12,678 nucleotides of DNA from Nanosynbacter sp. (GTDB lineage Bacteria; Patescibacteriota; Saccharimonadia; Saccharimonadales; Saccharimonadaceae). Positions 1-6,238 of the stretch are shown one piece after another. Position numbers and translations under genes: made by a program. Position 1 is the stretch's first letter. The number at the start of each line of letters is the position of its first letter. The DNA is taken from NCBI GenBank assembly GCA_015257485.1, contig JABZKC010000021.1:1-12678 (forward strand), written 5' to 3'. The notes under the pieces were generated by a model. The model did no database searches and had not been told where the DNA came from. It worked only from the letters and a program-made list of their open reading frames with translations.

Positions 1-70
1 CTAATAGAAAAGTAAAGTTCCTTCGAAAATGTATCCACAAAAAATTATGAGAGAAGGTGATTTTTGGCAT
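1..70 (-). CDS. Possible start of a leftward gene, cut by the window edge
   Basis: Reading leftward from an ATG at 70-68, the frame stays open for 23 codons to the edge of the window (it begins MPKITFSHNF). The function is not recognisable. Support comes mainly from the promoter just upstream: an extended -10 (TGG-TAGAAT) whose -10 hexamer is at 82-77 would start transcription near 70, so the message would be leaderless or nearly so. There is no Shine-Dalgarno before this ATG. An SD-like AAGGAA further left (about 24-19) is not followed by a start codon inside the window. The stretch is too short to exclude a chance open frame or an untranslated leader. Confidence 0.25.
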   Translation of the reverse strand, partial: MPKITFSHNFLWIHFRRNFTFLL

Positions 71-76
71 GTCTCT

Positions 77-85
77 ATTCTACCA
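77..85 (-). promoter_or_regulatory. Extended -10 promoter, leftward
   Basis: On the minus strand the sequence TATGGTAGAAT gives a TG-N-TAGAAT extended -10, five of six matches to TATAAT. No good -35 lies 17 bases upstream. It would drive a gene leaving the window to the left, divergent from the ATPase gene. Confidence 0.4.
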
Positions 86-149
86 TAAACATAATCAAAA
101 ACCAGCAAGCTCATCTACAAATAATCCTATTTTCGTCCAGTCAAATCCC

Positions 150-186
150 ATTACGCATTTTTGCAAAAAATGCAATTTTGCGTAAT
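150..186. promoter_or_regulatory. Palindromic operator-like site upstream of the ATPase
   Basis: The outer arms ATTACGCA (150-157) and TGCGTAAT (179-186) are perfectly complementary. Inside them TTGCA (161-165) pairs with TGCAA (171-175) around an A5 centre, and three T:T positions separate the two blocks. The 37-base dyad covers the expected -35 position of the promoter next to it. A repressor or autoregulatory binding site is therefore the simplest reading. It lacks a following T-run and sits upstream of a promoter, so it is not a terminator for the ATPase gene. Confidence 0.5.
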
Positions 187-189
187 AGG

Positions 190-198
190 TGCTATACT
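190..198 (+). promoter_or_regulatory. Extended -10 promoter of the ATPase gene
   Basis: TGC-TATACT (-10 hexamer 193-198) is an extended -10. Transcription would begin near 205, leaving an 11-base leader that is essentially the Shine-Dalgarno AAGGA (205-209), six bases before the ATG at 216. The -35 position (170-175, ATGCAA) is poor and lies inside the palindrome at 150-186. Confidence 0.5.
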
Positions 199-215
199 TG
201 AGAAAAGGATAAACT

Positions 216-1406
216 ATGGCAAGAATTAAACGAAAATACCTAGACGAGATTATTGGCGTAATGGGCACAGAAGATATTAAGGTTATCACTGGCGTAAGGC
301 GAAGTGGTAAGTCCATTCTACTTGATGACCTCAAGAAATATATCAAGAAGAACATTGATGGTACCAATATCATTAGTTTCGACCTTTCTTCCCTGAAATA
401 CGAGAAATTGCGAGAATATCACGCTCTAAACGATTATGTCGAGGAGCGATATGCTGAGGACAAAAATAACTTCCTGCTCATTGATGAGGTGCAGATGTGC
501 GAGGGCTTTGAATTAGCGTTAAATAGCCTCCACGCTTCCCATAAATACGACATCTACATCACAGGCTCCAATGCTTTTCTCGCTGGTAGCGACCTTGCCA
601 CGCTTTTTGTGGGGCGAACCTACACTATTGAAGTCTATCCGTTCTCTTTTGCTGAATTTGTCGAGTATTTTGGCTACAAGGATAAATACGAAGCCCTAGA
701 GAAGTATGTAGAGGAGGGTGGCATTGCTGGTTCGTATGAGTATGACACTATCAAGAAAAAATACAACTACATCAAGGAAGTCTACGATACGATGATTGTG
801 CGAGACATCGAAGACAAGCACGGAGTGAAAAACCCAGCCGTGATGGACGGTGTATCTGACTTTCTGATGGATAACATCTCGAAACCAACCTCTGCTCGCA
901 ACATTGCCAATGTTTTGAAATCTAACCATCTCGAAGCGACCGATAAAACTATCGGTGCGTATGTGAAATACCTCTGCGAGGCGTATGCGTTCTATAAGGT
1001 GCGACGCTATGACATCAAGGGCAAGCGTTACCTCGTATCTACGGATAAATACTATTTATCAGACCACGCTTTCCGTTACGCCAAACTCGGCACAAAAACG
1101 CCAAACTTCGGCGATGTTTATGAAAATATCGTAGCGATAGAGTTGATGCGGAGGGGTTACGAGGTGTATGTTGGAGCAATGCGGAACGGCGAGATTGATT
1201 TTGTCGCAATCAAGGATGGTGAAAAAACTTATATCCAGGTTTCCTATATGATTACAGAGCGTGAAACGATGGAGCGTGAAGTCGCTCCTCTCATCAATAT
1301 ACCTGGTGGCTATAGCAAACTCCTCATCGCTGGCACGAGGCAACACGAGATGCGATATGAGGGTATCTGCATTGTTGATATTGCTGATTGGCTACTGGAG
1401 GGCTAA
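216..1406 (+). CDS. AAA_14 / DUF4143 family ATP-binding protein
   Basis: A 396-residue P-loop ATPase with the two-part build of the AAA_14-DUF4143 family. The N-terminal half has a Walker A, GVRRSGKS (residues 26-33), a Walker B, FLLIDE (86-91), and a sensor-like ITGSN (115-119), followed by the family's GR-T-x-E-x-x-PFSFxEF stretch. The C-terminal half is the DUF4143 region. Its end (NIVAIELMRRGYEVYVG, then GEIDFVAI and YIQVSY) has the order of a PD-(D/E)xK-like fold, with E and D present but the usual ExK replaced by QVS, so nuclease activity is doubtful. The length is typical and the gene looks intact. The ATG at 216 has AAGGA six bases upstream. The family is widespread and frequently transferred between genomes, and its cellular role is poorly defined. 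The gene is monocistronic, is probably controlled through the upstream dyad, and does not appear linked to the surface-protein cluster. Confidence 0.93.
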   Translation: MARIKRKYLDEIIGVMGTEDIKVITGVRRSGKSILLDDLKKYIKKNIDGTNIISFDLSSLKYEKLREYHALNDYVEERYAEDKNNFLLIDEVQMCEGFELALNSLHASHKYDIYITGSNAFLAGSDLATLFVGRTYTIEVYPFSFAEFVEYFGYKDKYEALEKYVEEGGIAGSYEYDTIKKKYNYIKEVYDTMIVRDIEDKHGVKNPAVMDGVSDFLMDNISKPTSARNIANVLKSNHLEATDKTIGAYVKYLCEAYAFYKVRRYDIKGKRYLVSTDKYYLSDHAFRYAKLGTKTPNFGDVYENIVAIELMRRGYEVYVGAMRNGEIDFVAIKDGEKTYIQVSYMITERETMEREVAPLINIPGGYSKLLIAGTRQHEMRYEGICIVDIADWLLEG

Positions 1407-1433
1407 AAGTTGTTCTGGACCTTAACGGTGCAC

Positions 1434-1462
1434 TTGATTTTTTATACAAAGTATTGTAGAAT
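1434..1462 (+). promoter_or_regulatory. Sigma70-type promoter of the coiled-coil gene
   Basis: TTGATT (1434-1439), a 17-base spacer, then TAGAAT (1457-1462). Each hexamer is close to consensus and the spacing is ideal. The leader of about 57 bases contains a 6-bp hairpin, AAGCTA (1480-1485) with TAGCTT (1492-1497), and then the Shine-Dalgarno. Confidence 0.7.
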
Positions 1463-1526
1463 ATACTTGTTTCTACGTTAAGCTAAAAACATAGCTTTGT
1501 TCTTTAAGAAAGGGTGGTGATCATGT

Positions 1527-2231
1527 ATGTCAAGAAATCCAGAATTAGATAGACTTAAGTCTATGCAGCAGTCATTTTTTGAACAAAGGCAAGTTGCTTT
1601 TCAGAAATTTATGGATTTACAAAAGCAAACTAATGTGGTTTACGATACTATGCAGGCGTGTTGGGATGAACGTGTCCGCGCTAGGGAGCGTATGAGCCAT
1701 GAGTTTGAGGTAATGCAATCTACGCGTTCATCCCGTGATTTTGTTTGGGGTGCGTATATGCAAATTCGTGATCGTAATAATTCGCGAATCGAGTCTTTAA
1801 AGCATGAAGCCGATGTCCACCATCGCGCTATGCAGAAATGCTTCGATGAGGTTAGTAATGTATATCTGCATGGTGATAAAGCTGATGTTCCATATTTTTC
1901 CCGACGAGGATATGAGCATAGAGATCGCTGCAATGCATTGAATGCCGAAATATCGGAACTTGCTCGTGAAATTAAACAGGCTAAATCTAAGGCGGAGACT
2001 TTGGCTCCAAAAACGGATTCGTCAATGTTTAGTCGTGCAAAAGCTGCTTTTGAACTTGCAAAATCTAGGCACGAATTAGCGCAGGTGGGATTTAACGAGT
2101 TAAAGTCTCGATGTGACTCTGCTAAGTCTGATTTCGATCGTCTTCATGAACAACTTAAGCAGGTCCAATCTGCCATCATTCATAAGCTTGAAGAGGTGAA
2201 GTCGGACCAAAATTCAAAAAATGCCACTTGA
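1527..2231 (+). CDS. Helical coiled-coil protein with a DUF1771-like segment, function unknown
   Basis: A 234-residue, charged, almost wholly helical protein with no signal peptide or membrane segment, so probably cytoplasmic. Residues 5-90 and 140-225 are heptad-like and rich in K, E, Q and A. The middle (about 92-148: H..AM.KCF.E....Y..GDKAD...FSRRG.EH) resembles by eye the DUF1771 helical hairpin that often precedes Smr nuclease domains. No Smr domain follows. Five cysteines occur if those at 45, 105, 135 and 196 are typical; I do not read a metal site from them. The ATG at 1527 is chosen because AAGGGTGG lies just upstream. The ATG at 1523 is in another frame and stops after nine codons. 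The gene has its own promoter and terminator and is monocistronic. DUF1771-like regions have been suggested to bind nucleic acid, but assigning that here would be a guess. Confidence 0.75.
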   Translation: MSRNPELDRLKSMQQSFFEQRQVAFQKFMDLQKQTNVVYDTMQACWDERVRARERMSHEFEVMQSTRSSRDFVWGAYMQIRDRNNSRIESLKHEADVHHRAMQKCFDEVSNVYLHGDKADVPYFSRRGYEHRDRCNALNAEISELAREIKQAKSKAETLAPKTDSSMFSRAKAAFELAKSRHELAQVGFNELKSRCDSAKSDFDRLHEQLKQVQSAIIHKLEEVKSDQNSKNAT

Positions 2232-2292
2232 TTGACAAAGTAGATATTGCACTTGTTCATAAAAAGCGAGATGCTATATAACCAAATACTAA

Positions 2293-2320
2293 GACCGGCA
2301 CTAGTTGCCGGTCATTTTAA
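2293..2320 (+). terminator. Terminator after the coiled-coil gene
   Basis: The perfect 8-bp, GC-rich stem GACCGGCA (2293-2300) / TGCCGGTC (2306-2313) has a 5-base loop and is followed by ATTTTAATTTATT. The T-run is interrupted but the position, 60 bases after the stop codon and before the rplJL promoter, fits a rho-independent terminator. Confidence 0.7.
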
Positions 2321-2366
2321 TTTATTGCGTTTTTTGAATATACTGACTAGGTGTATTTAGATAGGT

Positions 2367-2395
2367 TTGCATTTTCTCCTCCTCTCTGATATAAT
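2367..2395 (+). promoter_or_regulatory. Strong promoter of rplJ-rplL
   Basis: TTGCAT (2367-2372), a 17-base spacer, then a perfect TATAAT (2390-2395) with an extended -10 TG at 2387-2388. It is the closest to consensus in the window, as expected for a ribosomal protein operon. Transcription should start near 2402, right at the 5' strand of the leader structure. Confidence 0.85.
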
Positions 2396-2402
2396 GTAGC
2401 AA

Positions 2403-2476
2403 GTTACCAAAGACAGTGACGGAGTAATCTTAATAAGGTCACCGAGGAAAATCTTCTAAATTATTTTTCTGGTAAC
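2403..2476 (+). ncRNA. L10-leader-like autoregulatory RNA
   Basis: In the 304-base gap before rplJ, three nested helices can be drawn: GTTACCA (2403-2409) with TGGTAAC (2470-2476), AAGA (2410-2413) with TCTT (2452-2455), and GTGAC (2416-2420) with GTCAC (2438-2442). Asymmetric internal loops rich in A and G separate them. This is the arrangement expected of the L10 leader, which in other bacteria binds the L10-(L12)4 complex through a kink-turn-like helix and represses translation of its own operon. The helices are seen directly; the identity as an L10 leader is inferred from position and shape. The remainder (2477-2521) is very AT-rich with no clear structure. Confidence 0.6.
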
Positions 2477-2535
2477 GAAAATTAAAAATTCGTAAACTTT
2501 TTAATAAAAAATTTTAACAATCAAGGGAACTTTTT

Positions 2536-3051
2536 ATGGCAATTTCTAAAGATAAAAAGAATACATTGGTTGCAGATTTAACTAAGCTTTTATCAGAAGC
2601 TAAACTTACCGCTTACGCAAACTATCAAGGTTTGTCTGTGGCTGAACTCGAAGAGTTGCGTCACAGTGCTCGTGAGCAGGGTGTGAAAATCAAAATCGTG
2701 AAGAACCGCTTGGTTCGTGTTGCGATGAATGAAATCGCTGTCTACAAAGACACCGACACTACTCACCTCACTGGCCAATTAGTTTATGCTATTTCTGATA
2801 CCGACGAAATCGCTCCTGCTAAGATTTTGGCAGAGTTTGGTAAGACCCACAAAGCTTTCGAACTTTTGGGTGGTTTTTCTGAAACTGGTAACGCCTTGGA
2901 TACCGCAGAGATCAATGCTCTTGCAGCTCTTCCATCCAAGAACGAATTGGTCGCCCAGGTGGTGGCTCAATTGCTTTCCCCAGTCAACGATTCCATCTCA
3001 GCTCTCGCTGGTGGTCTTTCCGGAATTGTTTCTGGCTTAGAAAACAAGTAA
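2536..3051 (+). CDS. rplJ: 50S ribosomal protein L10
   Basis: A 171-residue L10, full length for the family. It forms the base of the ribosomal stalk on the large subunit and holds L7/L12 dimers through its C-terminal helix. The N-terminal domain is clear: an AISKDKKNTLVADLTKLLSEA start, then YQGLSVAELEELR and the hallmark IKIVKNRLVRVAM (about residues 52-64), which corresponds to the VKNTL-type 23S-binding region. The C-terminal part (about 133-171, VAQVVAQLLSPVNDSISALAGGLSGIV) is the helical L12-binding tail. The ATG at 2536 follows AAGGGA (2523-2528) at a normal distance. It is the first gene of a two-gene operon, 45 bases before rplL, under a strong promoter and an L10-leader-like RNA. 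Codon use is that of a highly expressed gene. Confidence 0.97.
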   Translation: MAISKDKKNTLVADLTKLLSEAKLTAYANYQGLSVAELEELRHSAREQGVKIKIVKNRLVRVAMNEIAVYKDTDTTHLTGQLVYAISDTDEIAPAKILAEFGKTHKAFELLGGFSETGNALDTAEINALAALPSKNELVAQVVAQLLSPVNDSISALAGGLSGIVSGLENK

Positions 3052-3096
3052 CAAGTGTACTATTAATAACAAATTTAATTTTTCGAAAGGTCTAAT

Positions 3097-3468
3097 ATGG
3101 CTGATATTAAAAAACTTGCTGAAGAATTAGTAAATCTTACTGTTCTTGAAGTAAACGAACTCAAAAATACTCTCAAAGATGAATACGGTATCGAACCAGC
3201 TGCTGCTGCTGTTGCTGTTGCTGCTGCTCCTGCCGCTGCTGCCGAAGAAGAAGGCAAATCTGAATTTAACGTCGTCCTTAAGGACGCTGGTGCTCAAAAG
3301 ATCGCTGTTATCAAGGCTGTTAAAGAAGCTACCGGTCTTGGTCTTGGTGAAGCTAAAGCCCTCGTTGATGGTGCTCCTTCAACCGTAAAAGAAAACGTCA
3401 AGAAAGACGAAGCTGAAGCTTTGAAGAAAACTCTCGAAGAAGCTGGTGCTGTCATCGAATTAGCTTAA
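3097..3468 (+). CDS. rplL: 50S ribosomal protein L7/L12
   Basis: A 123-residue L7/L12, the mobile stalk protein that recruits and stimulates translation GTPases. The N-terminal dimerisation and L10-binding helices run from about 1 to 30 (MADIKKLAEELVNLTVLEVNEL). An alanine-rich flexible hinge follows (about 32-48, encoded by a GCT-rich run at 3199-3243), then the C-terminal globular domain (about 53-123). The domain has the conserved EFNVVLKDAGAQKIAVIK, GLGLGEAKALVDGAP and the EEAGAVIELA ending. The ATG at 3097 is preceded by AAAGG (3085-3089). Second and last gene of the operon, closed by a strong terminator. Confidence 0.98.
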   Translation: MADIKKLAEELVNLTVLEVNELKNTLKDEYGIEPAAAAVAVAAAPAAAAEEEGKSEFNVVLKDAGAQKIAVIKAVKEATGLGLGEAKALVDGAPSTVKENVKKDEAEALKKTLEEAGAVIELA

Positions 3469-3499
3469 TTAAAACTCTGAAGTTTACGAATTTACCTAA

Positions 3500-3527
3500 A
3501 ATATCCCACATTAGTGGGATATTTTTT
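3500..3527 (+). terminator. Terminator of rplJ-rplL
   Basis: A perfect 10-bp stem, AATATCCCAC (3500-3509) / GTGGGATATT (3514-3523), has a 4-base loop and runs straight into a T-run (3522-3527). A textbook rho-independent terminator, 31 bases after the rplL stop. Confidence 0.92.
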
Positions 3528-3554
3528 CTGGTATCAGTTATCATTTAACGACGC

Positions 3555-3639
3555 TATAATAAGTGGTGATTTTTGACATTAATTAGTCTTGAAAATGCTA
3601 TGGACTTTTTTATTTTATTATGCTAATGTTAAATTAAAT
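3555..3639 (+). promoter_or_regulatory. Promoter region of surface-protein gene 1, with the shared cluster box
   Basis: A perfect TATAAT lies at 3555-3560 without a good -35. A TTGACA (3573-3578) has only a weak -10 partner 17 bases later. Closest to the gene, 3618-3639 holds TTATGCTAA followed by TTAAATTAAAT. It matches 20 of 22 bases with the promoter box of gene 3 (12194-12173, minus strand), and its TTATGCTAA core also occurs before gene 2. The box reads as an extended -10 (TGC-TAATGT). In gene 1 the hexamer is degraded relative to TAAAAT in the other two, so this promoter may be weaker or activator-dependent. Confidence 0.5.
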
Positions 3640-3647
3640 AATATTTT

Positions 3648-3674
3648 GGGAGAATGAATGTAATTAATGAGTAA
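3648..3674 (+). promoter_or_regulatory. Crowded translation start of gene 1: SD, start-stop codon pair, short upstream ORF
   Basis: The Shine-Dalgarno GGGAGA (3648-3653) is 13 bases before the used ATG (3667), which is long. Two other ATGs lie nearer. The one at 3654 opens a six-codon peptide (MNVINE) ending at TAA 3672-3674, overlapping the real start. The one at 3658 is in frame with gene 1 but is followed at once by TAA. The best-spaced start is thus a start-stop pair, which could lower translation or make it depend on reinitiation. Confidence 0.45.
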
Positions 3675-6138
3675 TTTTTTTGATTTCGGTTGGGGGGGGG
3701 ATTTTTATTGTTTCTTGTCGAAATATTTAAGATCTAGAAGAGTGCCACTATTAGTGGTTATGACATTTTTGGCTACGGTTTTCATAAATTTTATGAATAT
3801 AAAGAATATTTATGCATCTACTGCGTCCTTGTCGGTGAGTGGTGATTTGAATTTTGGTAGCGTGGAGCCCGCTGCTTCTGGATCTGAATACGTAAAAACC
3901 ATAGGAGTTCATGGTGAAACTGATAGTATGATGGGTTATAAATTGTATATGTCTGCTGGCAGTGATGACACCTCGCTTTCTGGAAGTAACTGGAATTCAT
4001 TCAAAATAAAATCTCTAGAGGGCAAAGAGCAGCCTTTATGGTATGTAACTCCAGTGTGTACTAATTGCTATGGATATGTTGTCGATCGCACTAATGGCTA
4101 TGAATATAGTGCTATACCAAAACTAAGTGCGCCTGCGATACTAAAGAAGTCAGGTGATAAGGGCGAATTTGACCTTAAATTTAGTCTCGGGATGAGATTG
4201 GATAATAAGGTGGTTCCGGATAGCTATAAAAATACTGTTGTATTTTCTTTGTTGGCTAAAGATGATGTGGTGGCAAAATTAGATATCGGAAGAAATGTGA
4301 ATAAAGCAATTAAGAAGGCGCTTGGTGTAACGGACGAAGAATATTTGAGTCACCCAGAGAAAACTATGGTAACTAGTGGGCGTTTTGCTCTTGATAGCTT
4401 TAAGATTTCAAATGAAAAAGAAGGTGAAATAGATGAGGACAAAATTTTTAAAGTTTCTACGGATGATTCCCCTGTGCCAATTTATCTTGGCATAAATACT
4501 TTTGATACTAATAGTAGGCACAATCTTTTAATGTGGTCTGATGCTTCAATAATTTCCTTCCCGGAGGATATGTCCTATTTCTTTAGTGGAGTAAAGGCTT
4601 CTATTGGATATTTTACGTATGGAGAAGAGATGGGTCGTAGGAATATAGACACAAAAAATATAAAGAATTTATCTCACTTTTTTCACGGAGCAGATCTTTA
4701 TATGATTGATGATACTCATGATAAATTGTTTGATAATCTTATTGACAATGAGAATGTAATTACTAATTTAGATTCTATGTATGAAAATGCTCAAATTAAA
4801 GATGCTTTTTATATGCCGTCAAAAAATTTAGATCATGTAAAAACCGCACGAAATATGTTTAAAAATTCACAATTCAAGACGATGTATTTTACGGATTTAA
4901 AAATATCTGGAATAGAGGACATGACGTCGATGTTTGAAAATTGTCCAAGACTTTATCATCTAGATATGAGCGAGATGTCGACGGGGACGCTTACGAGTAT
5001 TAAAGATATCTTTAAGGGTAGTAATGCTCTTTCTAAACTGATATTACCTAAGGTATTTAATACTAGTAAAATTACAGATATGAGTTATTTGTTTGCGGAC
5101 AAAAGTAGCTTAGGGGAGCTAATAGGGTTTAAGGTAATAGATACTAGCAGCGTCGTGAATATGAGTCATATGTTTGATAATTGTGTGCGAAGATTTATTT
5201 TTGTTACAGAGGGGGTATTTGATAATTTTAATACAAGTAAAGTGGAAGATATGTCGTATATGTTCGCTAATGCTGGTAGGTATTATCTCAATGAAGCTCC
5301 TTTTCCGCTTAAGCTTATTACTTCAAGTGTGAAAAATATGGAGGGGATGTTTAAGGGGTGGAATGTAAAAATTGATATTTCTAGTTTTAATTTTGGAAAT
5401 GTCGAAAATATGTCAAAGATGTTTATGGATGGATGTGAGGATTCGTGTGTGAGATATGAGGATCATAGTGCGGTGGAGAAAATTAAATTTCCGGGATCTG
5501 GTGTTATTGCGCCAAAGTTGACTACGATAGAAAAATTTTTTGCATATAACCAGACAATGAAAGATTTTACTCTGCCTGTTTTTTCTGCTCCAAAGCTTTT
5601 AAATGCTAATTATGCTTTTGCATATTTATATGATGCAAATAAAGTAGATTTAAGCTCAATGTACGTTCCAAACCTAGAGAATATGGAATATATGTTTACT
5701 TATGTTGGAAATTATAGAGATTTAACGGAATTTAAGTTATTTACGCATCCACTTCAGAATATAAAAACATTAAAGCATGCATTTGATAATATGTATGTAC
5801 ATTACTGCTTGGATAAAACATTGGATTTGAGCAATTTTAATGTTTCTAAAGTGGCTGATTTCTCGCATCTTTTTGATTATTTTTGGGCAGACGAGCTAAA
5901 TCTTACTGGGTGGGATACAAGTAAGGCAGAAGACATGAGTTATCTATTCTCTCAGGCTGAACCGGGAAAGGTATATGTGTCAGATAGTTTTGTAACATCT
6001 AATGTTGTAAATTCAGAGCGGATATTTTTTAACGCCGTATTAACCGGTCAACAGGGGTCAAATGCTATGAATAAAGATATTTCGTATGCGCGTATTGATG
6101 GTGGTGCGGCAAACCCAGGGGCATTTTGGAGGAAGTAA
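3667..6138 (+). CDS. Secreted DUF285/BspA-like repeat surface protein (gene 1), with a G9 tract
   Basis: An 823-residue secreted protein. The signal peptide has a basic n-region (K19-R25), a hydrophobic core (26-42) and a likely cut after A50 (NIYA|STAS). Residues 51-200 form an N-terminal module shared with the two other large genes (SMMGYKLYMSAGSDDTSLSG; IPKLSAPAILK; SYKNTVVFSLLAKDD). Then come VNKAIKKALGVTDEEYL (211-227) and a FPEDMSYFFSG entry to the repeats (298-308). From about 310 to 790 run DUF285 units of the type DTSKVxDMSYMFxN. These are leucine-rich-like solenoids used for adhesion in BspA-type proteins. It ends YARIDGGAANPGAFWRK, with no LPxTG or C-terminal membrane helix. Odd points: nine Gs at codons 9-12; a CTNC (131-134) in place of the cysteine pair of the paralogues; and an unusual translation start. 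Probably surface-exposed; the ligand is unknown. Confidence 0.9.
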   Translation: MSNFFDFGWGGDFYCFLSKYLRSRRVPLLVVMTFLATVFINFMNIKNIYASTASLSVSGDLNFGSVEPAASGSEYVKTIGVHGETDSMMGYKLYMSAGSDDTSLSGSNWNSFKIKSLEGKEQPLWYVTPVCTNCYGYVVDRTNGYEYSAIPKLSAPAILKKSGDKGEFDLKFSLGMRLDNKVVPDSYKNTVVFSLLAKDDVVAKLDIGRNVNKAIKKALGVTDEEYLSHPEKTMVTSGRFALDSFKISNEKEGEIDEDKIFKVSTDDSPVPIYLGINTFDTNSRHNLLMWSDASIISFPEDMSYFFSGVKASIGYFTYGEEMGRRNIDTKNIKNLSHFFHGADLYMIDDTHDKLFDNLIDNENVITNLDSMYENAQIKDAFYMPSKNLDHVKTARNMFKNSQFKTMYFTDLKISGIEDMTSMFENCPRLYHLDMSEMSTGTLTSIKDIFKGSNALSKLILPKVFNTSKITDMSYLFADKSSLGELIGFKVIDTSSVVNMSHMFDNCVRRFIFVTEGVFDNFNTSKVEDMSYMFANAGRYYLNEAPFPLKLITSSVKNMEGMFKGWNVKIDISSFNFGNVENMSKMFMDGCEDSCVRYEDHSAVEKIKFPGSGVIAPKLTTIEKFFAYNQTMKDFTLPVFSAPKLLNANYAFAYLYDANKVDLSSMYVPNLENMEYMFTYVGNYRDLTEFKLFTHPLQNIKTLKHAFDNMYVHYCLDKTLDLSNFNVSKVADFSHLFDYFWADELNLTGWDTSKAEDMSYLFSQAEPGKVYVSDSFVTSNVVNSERIFFNAVLTGQQGSNAMNKDISYARIDGGAANPGAFWRK
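3692..3700 (+). repeat. Poly-G tract (G9), putative phase-variation switch
   Basis: Nine consecutive Gs in codons 9-12 of gene 1 (TGG GGG GGG GAT). With nine the frame is open. With eight the shifted frame meets TAA within about 13 codons; with ten it meets TAG within about 16. A T7 run (3675-3681) lies just before it. Long G runs are unexpected in such AT-rich DNA and are the classic substrate of slipped-strand phase variation. Confidence 0.75.
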
Positions 6139-6184
6139 TTAGAATTTAATAAATTATTTATGAATATGTAATATCTGCATAGTT

Positions 6185-6224
6185 AAAGCCTCGAGTGAGT
6201 ATCTCCTCGAGGCTTTTTATTTTT
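6185..6224 (+). terminator. Terminator between the convergent genes 1 and 2
   Basis: An 11-bp perfect stem, AAAGCCTCGAG (6185-6195) / CTCGAGGCTTT (6206-6216), has an inner GAG/CTC extension and is followed on the plus strand by TTTTTATTTTTT. It is strong for gene 1. On the minus strand only TTTAACT follows, so it would be a weaker stop for gene 2 transcription, which also converges here. Confidence 0.9.
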
Positions 6225-6238
6225 TGTTTTATATGTGA

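Noticed and set aside
1059..1346. Minus-strand open frames inside the ATPase gene and other antisense frames in the large repeat genes
   Set aside because: They are shadows of the real coding frames, without ribosome sites, promoters or recognisable protein content.
2232..2290. TTGACA directly after the coiled-coil stop and an extended -10-like TGC-TATATA at 2272-2280
   Set aside because: Any transcript would meet the terminator at 2293-2313 within a few bases. The elements are not well spaced from each other (TTGACA to TATATA is 37 bases), so I do not call a promoter or small RNA.
3199..3243. GCT-rich repeat in rplL as a possible unstable microsatellite
   Set aside because: It encodes the normal alanine-rich hinge of L7/L12 with mixed codons, in a highly conserved gene. 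No sign of frame risk.
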